Under the pieces are notes generated by a model that worked only from the letters and a program-made list of their open reading frames with translations, was not told where the DNA came from and searched no databases. A program made the translations under genes and the position numbers. Below, one piece after another: positions 56,516-64,000 of a stretch of DNA of 64,000 nucleotides (positions within the stretch are counted from its first letter, which is position 1; each line of letters opens with the position of its first letter). The stretch is from Clostridia bacterium (lineage in GTDB: Bacteria; Bacillota; Clostridia; Oscillospirales; Acutalibacteraceae): contig JAFXAP010000010.1 in assembly GCA_017516965.1 (NCBI GenBank), positions 1 to 64,000 of the forward strand. Direction: 5' to 3'.

Positions 56516-57232
56516 TTGTCTATATTCAAAAAGCGAAAAAACACTATGCGACAATTGCCAACCCACATCGCAATTATTATGGACGGTAACGGTCGTTGGG
56601 CAAAGAAACGCTCACTACCGCGCACAGCAGGTCATGCGGCAGGTTCTAAAACATTTAAAGATATTGCGAGATATTGCAATAAAATCGGTCTTAAATATCT
56701 TACTGTATACGCCTTTTCTACAGAAAACTGGAAAAGACCCAAAGAAGAAATTGACAACATTATGAAAATCTTTAAAGAATACCTTGAAGATACCAAGAAT
56801 TTTAAAGATGAGAACATAAGGTTGCAGTTTATCGGCGACCGAAGTGTGCTTAGTGAAGACATTCAGCGTCTTATGAAGCAATCGGAAGAAGATTCAAAAA
56901 ATGCCACGGGACTGCATCTTAATATTGCAATGAATTACGGTGGCAGAGATGAGATTGTTCACGCGGTAAAAGAAATTGTAGCAGAGGGTATAGATTCTGC
57001 TGATATTACCGAGCAGATGATATCTGATAAGCTTTATACAAAAGGTCAACCCGACCCCGATTTTATTATAAGACCCAGTGGAGAATATAGACTTTCTAAC
57101 TATCTTATATGGCAGTCAGCCTACGCTGAATATTGGTTTTCAGATATTTTGTGGCCTGATTTTAAACCAAAGGATTTAGAAAAAGCTATTGATGAATTTA
57201 ACAACCGAAACAGAAGATTCGGTGGAATTTAG
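56516..57232 (+). CDS. uppS: Undecaprenyl diphosphate synthase (isoprenyl transferase)
   Basis: 238 aa from TTG 56516, 8 nt after AGAGG; an ATG at 56453 would run through the intergenic hairpin and is rejected. HIAIIMDGNGRWAKKR with catalytic Asp, AFSTENWKRPKEE, GDRS, NYGGRDEI, PDPDFIIRPSGEYRLSNYLI, and the FSDILWPDF segment. Makes the C55 lipid carrier for wall synthesis. Confidence 0.96.
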   Translation: MSIFKKRKNTMRQLPTHIAIIMDGNGRWAKKRSLPRTAGHAAGSKTFKDIARYCNKIGLKYLTVYAFSTENWKRPKEEIDNIMKIFKEYLEDTKNFKDENIRLQFIGDRSVLSEDIQRLMKQSEEDSKNATGLHLNIAMNYGGRDEIVHAVKEIVAEGIDSADITEQMISDKLYTKGQPDPDFIIRPSGEYRLSNYLIWQSAYAEYWFSDILWPDFKPKDLEKAIDEFNNRNRRFGGI

Positions 57233-57242
57233 GAGACAGATT

Positions 57243-58097
57243 ATGAAAAAACGTATTATTTCAGGCGCGGTAATGACCGCTATTACAACTCTGATATTGA
57301 TTTTAGGGCTTAAGGTTCAAACTCAAATCATAACAGCGTTTATTGCAATTGTTGCGGCGCTTGGTGTGGTTGAGCTTATAGGCAATGTAGCAAAATTAGA
57401 AAATATGGCTTTTAAATTGGTTTCGGCAGTATATACCGTAGTTATGGTGTTCCTTTTTAGTATAATAACTCAGAATATTTTTCAGCTTAACTGTTCAGAG
57501 CATTCTATTGTTGAAATACGCGCATTGGTTGCAGCGGTAATTACATCGGTTTTATACGTTATAGTTTGCGGTGTTTTAACCATCATTTATGAAGAACAAT
57601 TTGACCTTTCTAAGATAACAGTGCTTTGCGGTATGCCAATAATTCTTAGTTTTGCATTTTCAACAATTTCAAGCATGGTACTACTTACCGGCGGAATATA
57701 TTATTTGTTGTTGGTACTTAACTTTTCTTGCATATGTGATATTGGTGCGTATTTTGTCGGCACCAATTTGGGCAAGACCAAGCTTTGCCCAAAAATCAGC
57801 CCTAACAAAACGGTAGAGGGTGCGCTTGGCGGAATTGTAGTAAGTGTTGTTGCAAGCTTGATAATCACACTTTGCTTTGGCTATTTCAATAAATTGTTAC
57901 CCGCTTTGCTTCTTACCATACCGCTTTGCGCTGCGGGTATGGTAGGCGATTTGTTTGCGTCGGTTATTAAACGCAAATCAGATCTTAAAGACTTCGGTAA
58001 CCTTATCCCAGGTCACGGCGGAATACTTGATAGACTCGACAGTATGTTGTTTGTAGCGCCATTGCTTTATTGCCTTTTGATTTTAGGTGTGATTTAA
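57243..58097 (+). CDS. cdsA: Phosphatidate cytidylyltransferase
   Basis: 284 aa from ATG 57243 (AGGAG upstream). Eight or so membrane segments and the C-terminal CDP-DAG synthase signature: KTKLCPKISPNKTVEGALGG, SVIKRKSDLKDFGNLIPGHG with GGILDRLDS. Makes CDP-diacylglycerol. Stop overlaps the dxr ATG by one base. Confidence 0.95.
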   Translation: MKKRIISGAVMTAITTLILILGLKVQTQIITAFIAIVAALGVVELIGNVAKLENMAFKLVSAVYTVVMVFLFSIITQNIFQLNCSEHSIVEIRALVAAVITSVLYVIVCGVLTIIYEEQFDLSKITVLCGMPIILSFAFSTISSMVLLTGGIYYLLLVLNFSCICDIGAYFVGTNLGKTKLCPKISPNKTVEGALGGIVVSVVASLIITLCFGYFNKLLPALLLTIPLCAAGMVGDLFASVIKRKSDLKDFGNLIPGHGGILDRLDSMLFVAPLLYCLLILGVI

Positions 58098-59239
58098 TGA
58101 AAAAAATTATAATTTTAGGCTCGACCGGCTCCATAGGCACACAAGCGCTTGATATTGTTCGCGCTAATCCTGACAAATATCAGGTTGTAGCTTTGGCAGC
58201 GGGAAGCAATGCAAAACTGATTGAAACGCAGGCGCGTGAATTTAATGTTAAAAATGTGGCGCTGTTTAATGAAAATGCGGCGGCAGAACTTAAACTAAAA
58301 CTTGCTGATACCGATATTAAGGTTTTATCAGGCGCTGACGGCGTGTGTGAATTGGCGTCACTTTGCTGTGATATGGTGCTTAATGCAATAGTGGGTATCG
58401 CGGGGCTTCGTCCAACACTTGTGGCTATAGATGCCGGACACACGATTGCGCTTGCTAATAAAGAGACACTTGTAACAGGCGGCGAGATTGTAAATCGAAA
58501 ATTAAAGGAAAAGGGAGTAACCCTTTTGCCCGTTGACAGTGAGCATTCAGCAATATTTCAGTCGCTTCAGGGCGCCCCTACAGGAAGCCTTAAAAAAATA
58601 TTGCTTACAGCATCGGGCGGTCCATTTTTTGGTAAAACAAGTAATGAGTTGCAAAATGTTACCGTAAAAGATGCGCTTAATCATCCTAACTGGTCTATGG
58701 GCGCAAAAATTACCATTGATAGCGCAAGTCTTATGAACAAGGGACTTGAGGTTATTGAGGCGGTGCATTTATTCGGCGTTCCCGCTTCAAAGATTGAGGT
58801 GCTCGTTCACAGACAAAGCATTCTTCATTCAGCGGTAGAACTGTCAGATGGCGCTGTTATTGCACAACTGGGAACACCCGATATGAAATTACCTATACAG
58901 TATGCGCTCACTTACCCTGAGCGTGATATGTGTTTTGAAAGTCTTGACCTTTTTAAAATCGGCGCGCTTACCTTTGAAAAGCCCGACACCGACACCTTTA
59001 GATTGTTACCGCTTTGCATAGAGGCGATAAACCGCGGTGGGCTTTACCCAACAGCCATAAACGGCGCTAATGAGGAATCGGTTAGGTTGTTCCTTGAGGG
59101 TAAGATTAAGTTTTTGCAAATTGCCGAACTTAACGAGAAAGCAATGAATATGTGCGAAAACAAAACCGATTTTACAGTTGAGGAAATTTTTGAGGCTGAT
59201 AAAGCCGCGCGAAAAATCGTAAGAGAGGCTGTGTTATAA
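58097..59239 (+). CDS. dxr: 1-deoxy-D-xylulose-5-phosphate reductoisomerase
   Basis: 380 aa from ATG 58097. NADPH loop ILGSTGSIGTQALDIV, LANKETLVTGG, LLPVDSEHSAIFQSLQG, TASGGPFFGK, HPNWSMGAKITIDSASLMNK and AINGANEESVRLFLEGKI. Second step of the MEP isoprenoid pathway, linked with ispG downstream. Confidence 0.97.
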   Translation: MKKIIILGSTGSIGTQALDIVRANPDKYQVVALAAGSNAKLIETQAREFNVKNVALFNENAAAELKLKLADTDIKVLSGADGVCELASLCCDMVLNAIVGIAGLRPTLVAIDAGHTIALANKETLVTGGEIVNRKLKEKGVTLLPVDSEHSAIFQSLQGAPTGSLKKILLTASGGPFFGKTSNELQNVTVKDALNHPNWSMGAKITIDSASLMNKGLEVIEAVHLFGVPASKIEVLVHRQSILHSAVELSDGAVIAQLGTPDMKLPIQYALTYPERDMCFESLDLFKIGALTFEKPDTDTFRLLPLCIEAINRGGLYPTAINGANEESVRLFLEGKIKFLQIAELNEKAMNMCENKTDFTVEEIFEADKAARKIVREAVL

Positions 59240-59920
59240 ATGAAACAGATAGATAAAAATACCGTAAAGGCTGAAAATCAGTTAAGTGACAAACATGACG
59301 TTACATTTGAATGCGAGGGGAATAGGGGCTTGCGCGTAATGATGGCAGGCAATTCAATTACCTTACATGAGCCAAGTGAAAGTATTGGTTGGCATAATCA
59401 GTGGGGAATGGCGGCCTCCGCTAAAGAAAAGGATTATGTTCACGTACTTAAAAGTCACATTCAAACTATGGCGCCCGATGCAACATTTTGCATTTGTCAG
59501 GCGTATAAATGGGAGCGCGATTTTGCTAACGGTAAACTTGCATATCCGATTTATGAGGATGCTCGTAATTTTAACGCCGACATAATAGTGGTTCGTTTTA
59601 TTGAAAACTGTCCACGCAAGGATTTTGACCCTGAGGTCTTCAAAAGAGAATATGTTGATTTTATAGAGTTTCTCAATAAAAGTGGTAATGCTAAGGTTAT
59701 ACTTACAACATCTTTCTGGGAGCACGACGCGGATAGCGTTGTAGCAGAAGTGTCAAAAGAAATGGGTTGGCCGTTGGTTGTTCTTAATGACCTTGGCGAA
59801 CTTGACGAGATGAAGGCTTTGGGACTTTTTGAACACTTTGGTGTTGCAAACCATCCGGGTGACCTTGGTATGAAAACCATAGCTGACAGAATTTTTGAAG
59901 AGGTAAAAAAACTAATTTAA
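59240..59920 (+). CDS. SGNH/GDSL-type hydrolase-like protein
   Basis: 226 aa, no signal peptide. Block I VMMAGNSITLHEPS has Ser in a GNS context, block II/III region includes ADIIVVRFIENCP, and a C-terminal GVANHPGDLGM supplies the Asp/His-type residues of SGNH hydrolases (HP followed by DxGM rather than classic DxxH). Substrate unknown; family acts on acyl esters or acetylated sugars. Inserted exactly between dxr and rseP, which are usually adjacent; its ATG immediately follows the dxr stop. Confidence 0.75.
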   Translation: MKQIDKNTVKAENQLSDKHDVTFECEGNRGLRVMMAGNSITLHEPSESIGWHNQWGMAASAKEKDYVHVLKSHIQTMAPDATFCICQAYKWERDFANGKLAYPIYEDARNFNADIIVVRFIENCPRKDFDPEVFKREYVDFIEFLNKSGNAKVILTTSFWEHDADSVVAEVSKEMGWPLVVLNDLGELDEMKALGLFEHFGVANHPGDLGMKTIADRIFEEVKKLI

Positions 59921-59929
59921 TTTTAGGTT

Positions 59930-61012
59930 GTGATTATCATTTCCGTTATTATTGATTTTTTTAGCAAAATTATTTCATTTTTTTCTGACAATATATTACC
60001 ATATCTTATAGCGATATTATTGTTTTTAATACTTATCGTAATTCACGAGTTCGGTCACTTCATAGCGGCAAAACTTTTAGGTGTGCGAGTAAATGAGTTT
60101 GCGCTTGGTATGGGTCCAAAACTTATAAAATGGGGCAAGGGCGAAACGAGGTATTCAATAAACGCATTTCCAATAGGTGGCTATTGCGCTATGGAAGGCG
60201 AAGACGAAGAAAGTCACGATGAACGCGCCTTTTGCAACAAAAAGCCCTGGCGCAGATTTTTAATAGTCGTTATGGGCGCAGTCTTTAATTTGATATTGGG
60301 TCTGGTGCTTGTGTCGATTACACTTATTCCTCAAAAAAGTTTTTTGACCACCACCGTTGGCGGCTTTGCAGAAAATGCTGTAAGTGTTAATTATGGACTG
60401 CAAAAGGATGACACCATTACCCACGTTGACGGCAGACGAATTTTTACCACCTATGATTTAAGTTATGCTTTTAGTAACGTCGATGACGGAGCGATTGATA
60501 TAACGGTAAATCGCGGTGGGAAAAGGGTACAACTTGACGGCGTTAAGTTTGCTACGGAGCAAGCCGACGGAATAAATTATCTTACCGTTGATTTTTCGGT
60601 ATATGCCAGAGAAAAGACGTTTTTAAGTTTTATTGACCACACATTTGATACCGCAATTTCAAATTGCGCAGTAGTTTATCGTTCGCTTTTTGATTTGCTT
60701 ACAGGCAGATATGGTATAAGTGCGATGTCGGGTCCTGTTGGTGTTACTGCGGCAATAGGTGAGGTTGCAAAACAAAGTTTTATGGACCTGGTTCCCATTA
60801 TGGCGCTTATAACCATAAATTTAGGACTCTTTAATTTGTTGCCGCTTCCCGCGCTTGATGGCGGCAGACTTGTGTTTATTATATTTGAAATGATATTCCG
60901 CAAACCTGTGCCTAAAAAGTTTGAAGCAATAGTTCACGCAGCAGGTTTTGTAGCGCTTATTGCCCTTATGATAATAATTACGTTTAAAGATATATGGGCG
61001 TTGATATTTTGA
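59930..61012 (+). CDS. rseP: RIP metalloprotease RseP (site-2 protease)
   Basis: 360 aa from GTG. Zinc motif IVIHEFGHFIAAK in the first membrane region, GAVFNLILGLVL, a PDZ domain (about 140-210), FNLLPLPALDGGR with the third zinc ligand, and C-terminal membrane helices. Cleaves membrane-spanning anti-sigma factors or remnant signal peptides. Upstream GGTT only; Shine-Dalgarno weak. Confidence 0.94.
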   Translation: MIIISVIIDFFSKIISFFSDNILPYLIAILLFLILIVIHEFGHFIAAKLLGVRVNEFALGMGPKLIKWGKGETRYSINAFPIGGYCAMEGEDEESHDERAFCNKKPWRRFLIVVMGAVFNLILGLVLVSITLIPQKSFLTTTVGGFAENAVSVNYGLQKDDTITHVDGRRIFTTYDLSYAFSNVDDGAIDITVNRGGKRVQLDGVKFATEQADGINYLTVDFSVYAREKTFLSFIDHTFDTAISNCAVVYRSLFDLLTGRYGISAMSGPVGVTAAIGEVAKQSFMDLVPIMALITINLGLFNLLPLPALDGGRLVFIIFEMIFRKPVPKKFEAIVHAAGFVALIALMIIITFKDIWALIF

Positions 61013-61048
61013 CTGGGTTGAATATCGGTTTTAGAGAGGGTGTTTTAG

Positions 61049-62104
61049 GTGTATAACAACACTACCACAAAGAGAATATATGCAGGTAATGTTGCCATTG
61101 GCGGCGGTGCGCCTGTTAGTATTCAGTCTATGCTTTGCGCGCGCGCTCACGATATTGAGGGCAACGTGCGTCAGGCAGTTGCTTTGCAAAATGCGGGCTG
61201 TGACATAGTACGTGTATCGGTACCCGATATCAAAACTATAAAAACGGTAGAAGCATTAAAACAAAATATAACCATTCCTCTTGTAGCAGATATTCATTTT
61301 GATTGGCGCTTGGCAATTGAGAGCGTAGCCGCAGGTGTTGATAAGGTGCGCATTAATCCCGGTAATATTGGGGACGAAGATAAGGTGCGCGAGGTAGCGC
61401 GCGTTTGTCGTGACAAAAATATTCCTATAAGAATTGGTGTAAACTCAGGTTCTTTAGAAAAAGAGATTTTGGCGCGTTACGGTTCTGCAACACCCGAGGC
61501 TATGGTAGAAAGCGGACTTTATCATATTTCTCTTTTAGAAAAATATGATTTTGATAACATTGTTTTATCGCTGAAGTCCTCTGATACCAAGCGTATGTAT
61601 GACGCTTATGTAAAGGCGGCCGAGGTTTGCCCATACCCATTACATCTTGGTGTTACCGAGGCGGGTACTGAAAATATGGGCGTTATAAAATCGTCGGCAG
61701 GAATTGGCGGACTTCTCCTTCGCGGTATAGGTGATACACTTCGTATATCACTTACCGACGAGCCTGTAAAAGAGGTTGCCGCCGCAAAGAAATTGCTCAA
61801 AGCATTAGGAATAAGAAAAGACGGCATAAAATTTGTATCTTGTCCTACCTGTGGCAGAACCGAAATTGATTTGATTGGTCTTGCAAAACAGGCAGAAGAG
61901 CGTTTTGCAAATATAGATAAAGATATAACGGTTGCAATTATGGGCTGTGTTGTAAATGGCCCCGGTGAAGCAAGCGCTGCTGATATTGGCATTGCGGGCG
62001 GTAAAGATTGCGGTGTTATATTTAAGGGCGGAAAGGTTATTTATAACAAGGTGCCCGAAAGTGAACTTTTAGATTTATTAGAACAAGAAATAAATAAAAT
62101 GTGA
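61049..62104 (+). CDS. ispG: 4-hydroxy-3-methylbut-2-enyl-diphosphate synthase
   Basis: 351 aa from GTG (GAGGGTG upstream). TIM barrel with GGAPVSIQSMLCARAHD, ADIHFDWRLAIESV, KVRINPGNIGD, and [4Fe-4S] cysteines in SCPTCGRTEID and MGCVVNGPGEA. Sixth step of the MEP pathway. Confidence 0.97.
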   Translation: MYNNTTTKRIYAGNVAIGGGAPVSIQSMLCARAHDIEGNVRQAVALQNAGCDIVRVSVPDIKTIKTVEALKQNITIPLVADIHFDWRLAIESVAAGVDKVRINPGNIGDEDKVREVARVCRDKNIPIRIGVNSGSLEKEILARYGSATPEAMVESGLYHISLLEKYDFDNIVLSLKSSDTKRMYDAYVKAAEVCPYPLHLGVTEAGTENMGVIKSSAGIGGLLLRGIGDTLRISLTDEPVKEVAAAKKLLKALGIRKDGIKFVSCPTCGRTEIDLIGLAKQAEERFANIDKDITVAIMGCVVNGPGEASAADIGIAGGKDCGVIFKGGKVIYNKVPESELLDLLEQEINKM

Positions 62105-62113
62105 GGAATATGA

Positions 62114-64000
62114 ATGTACTCTTTGGGGGAATTGTTTGCTACATATTTAAATGCTGATACACTTAAAACATTTGAAAATGCAAACATTAAAACGTGCAAT
62201 TTAAACAGTGATACTCGTGTTATCACTTTAGAAATATTTAGTAATACATATATACCTTGTGCAAAGATAAGTTCCTTGTGCGAGGAGATTAAGTGCGCTT
62301 TGCAGCTTGAAAAAGCAAATGCCGATATAACATTTTCTAAAGAGGCTTTTTGTGTAGAAGCGGCAGAGGGCATTATAAATGAAATCCGCATTAAAAATGT
62401 TGTGTTTAACGGATTTTTTAACGATGCTGAGTATTTATTGCAAGGCGACTGTTTAACAATAACACTTAAGCACGGCGGTCACACCCAAATTTGTGAGGGT
62501 GGATTTGAAAAGATGTTTAAAGCAGGCGTTAAAAAGCAGTTTGGTTTAGATGTTGAAATCACTTTTGACGGTGAACTTGAGGATGCTCCTATAATTCTAC
62601 CTCCGGTTCAAATCGAAAACAAACCTCAAAAAAAGGCCGAAGTGAAAGAAGAAAATGTTAAGTATGACTATAAACCAAAAGACGGTTTGCCGGTTTATCT
62701 TGAAAGCGCAAAATTGTTTTTTGGCAGAAGAATAGATACCAATATTACAAAAATGAGCGACATTGTGCCACCCCCTGCCGAAGAGGGAGCAAAAACATAT
62801 ATTTGCGTATGGGGCGAGGTGTTTGACTTTGAAAGTAAAGTCATTGATACCCGTCGCGGCGGTAAAATGGCAAAGGTTAAGTTTTATTTAAGTGATAATA
62901 CCAATTCCATTCCCTGTACAATGACCAAATTTTTTGACCCGCGTTTCAGCAAAAATATGGATGAAGATGCGGCGGAGTTTTTAGCCAGTATATCAAAACT
63001 TAAAAATGGCGCATGTGTTGCGGCAAACGGCAGTTATTACTACGATAATTGGAGCCGTGAATATGTTTTTGAACCAAAGGCATTGGCAACACTGCAAAAA
63101 TATGATGAAACCGATGACTATGAGGGTCAAAAACGAGTAGAGCTTCACTGCCATACCAATATGTCGGCAAACGATGGCGTTGTATCGGCTACCGATATTA
63201 TAAACCGCGCTTACAACTGGGGTCACAAGGCAATTGCCATAACCGACCACGGCGTTGTTCAGGCATATCCTGAAATTGCATCGGCTGTATCTTCTATTCG
63301 TAAAAAAGGCGGAGAATTTAAGGCTATCTATGGTGTTGAGAGTTATTATATTGACGATATACGTCACAATCTTGATGGACTTACTAACAAAGAAATTGGT
63401 AAACTCAGCAATCACCAGATAATACTTGTAAAAGATTTTACCGGCCTTAGAAATTTGTATGAACTGATTTCTGACGCAAATCTTAACCACTATCACGGCG
63501 CGCCGGGAAGACCAATTGTAATGCGCTCAAAACTCGACACCTTGCGCGAGGGTCTTATACTGGGTTCAGCTTGTGAAGCGGGTGAGCTTTATAAAGCAAT
63601 AGTTGACGGCAAGAGTGATGATGAACTTTTAGAAATTGCGTCATACTATGATTATCTTGAAATTCAGCCTCTTGGCAACAATGAATATATGGTGCGTGAC
63701 AGCGGTAAAACCTTCCGCGATAAAAAGGGCAACGAACTACCTAACCGTCACAAACATGTAACAAGTTTTGAGGTTATAAAGGATTTCAACCGCAAGGTTG
63801 TAGAAATTGCCGACAAACTTTCAAAACCCGTTGTGGCAACGGGTGACGTGCATTTTCTTAAAAAAGAGGATTGCATTTTAAGACAAATTGTTTTGGCAGG
63901 TAAGGGATTTAGTGATGTCGAGTTTGAGACACCGCTATACCTTAAAACAACGAGTGAAATGCTTGATGAGTTTTCATATTTTGGAGACCGTGCATACGAA
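62114..64000 (+). CDS. polC: DNA polymerase III PolC, 5' part; exonuclease domain missing from the PHP domain
   Basis: Starts at ATG 62114 (GAGG 8 nt upstream) and is open to the window edge (629 codons visible). N-terminal domain (about 1-210), OB-fold (about 215-320: YICVWGEVFDFESKVIDTRR), and PHP domain starting VELHCHTNMSANDGVVSATD with AIAITDHGVVQAYPEI. In known PolC the DnaQ-like 3'-5' exonuclease is inserted after the YGVEAYLVDD-type segment. Here GVESYYIDD (near 63331-63358) is followed within about 25 residues by IILVKDFTGLRNLYELI, the post-exonuclease half of PHP, and no DIETTGLS or ExoII/III motif is present. PHP continues through GSACEAGELY and VVATGDVHFLKKED. The palm and C-terminus lie beyond the window. 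Confidence 0.92.
   Translation, partial: MYSLGELFATYLNADTLKTFENANIKTCNLNSDTRVITLEIFSNTYIPCAKISSLCEEIKCALQLEKANADITFSKEAFCVEAAEGIINEIRIKNVVFNGFFNDAEYLLQGDCLTITLKHGGHTQICEGGFEKMFKAGVKKQFGLDVEITFDGELEDAPIILPPVQIENKPQKKAEVKEENVKYDYKPKDGLPVYLESAKLFFGRRIDTNITKMSDIVPPPAEEGAKTYICVWGEVFDFESKVIDTRRGGKMAKVKFYLSDNTNSIPCTMTKFFDPRFSKNMDEDAAEFLASISKLKNGACVAANGSYYYDNWSREYVFEPKALATLQKYDETDDYEGQKRVELHCHTNMSANDGVVSATDIINRAYNWGHKAIAITDHGVVQAYPEIASAVSSIRKKGGEFKAIYGVESYYIDDIRHNLDGLTNKEIGKLSNHQIILVKDFTGLRNLYELISDANLNHYHGAPGRPIVMRSKLDTLREGLILGSACEAGELYKAIVDGKSDDELLEIASYYDYLEIQPLGNNEYMVRDSGKTFRDKKGNELPNRHKHVTSFEVIKDFNRKVVEIADKLSKPVVATGDVHFLKKEDCILRQIVLAGKGFSDVEFETPLYLKTTSEMLDEFSYFGDRAYE

Overview
The window looks like a chromosomal segment of an AT-rich, Gram-positive, anaerobic, spore-forming member of the Clostridia (Oscillospiraceae/Ruminococcaceae-like, probably a gut or rumen organism). 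This is an inference from gene content: HPr kinase, WhiA, a BofA-like sporulation protein, both DnaE and PolC replicative polymerases, CarD, IspG/Dxr isoprenoid genes, a sodium-type ATP synthase c subunit, and secreted proteins with BspA-type repeats, a cohesin-like domain and cell-wall-binding repeats. Stops are normal TAA/TAG/TGA and Trp is TGG, so the code is standard.

Layout. 1-2540: two tandem copies of a 173-bp palindrome/terminator repeat, a lipoprotein, a BofA-like gene and a small membrane protein. 2321-9477: a complete F1Fo ATP synthase operon (I-B-E-F-H-A-G-D-C) with a 162-bp inverted-repeat element in its leader, an apparent non-AUG start for subunit a, a truncated four-helix-bundle gene inserted between gamma and beta, and an epsilon subunit lacking its C-terminal helices. 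9499-18244: hprK, a ROK sugar kinase, murB, a stand-alone RapZ C-terminal domain, whiA, dnaE and pfkA. 18245-20773: remnants of two catabolic genes fused by a deletion, then an intact (alpha/alpha)-barrel-like enzyme. 20776-36640: an accessory envelope region with a CapA-like phosphatase, a probable operon (O-antigen-ligase-like protein, glycosyltransferase-less penicillin-binding lipoprotein, 1904-aa surface protein), a 1204-aa beta-helix protein with three 208-aa repeats, and another secreted FnIII-like protein. 36741-41448: tRNA-Ala(GGC), rpmH-rnpA-yidD-yidC-khpB and glmM. 41514-45215: a GH36-like glycosidase, a membrane-anchored cohesin-like protein and a CarD regulator. 45217-55063: a single operon encoding essentially the whole shikimate/Phe/Tyr pathway, preceded by a Phe/Tyr-rich leader peptide and competing antiterminator/terminator hairpins. 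55092-64000: pyrH-frr-uppS-cdsA-dxr-SGNH-rseP-ispG-polC, with polC running off the end.

The most notable observations are: (i) a textbook-like ribosome-mediated Tyr/Phe attenuator controlling a full aromatic operon in a Clostridium relative; (ii) a PolC whose PHP domain is not interrupted by the usual 3'-5' exonuclease domain; (iii) an ATP synthase operon combining a two-carboxylate sodium-type c subunit, a short epsilon, an ACG-start candidate and two inserted sequence elements; (iv) an envelope cluster coupling a Wzy_C-like protein, a lone transpeptidase and a giant repeat protein. All identifications come from reading motifs and translated sequence by eye; no database search was run.
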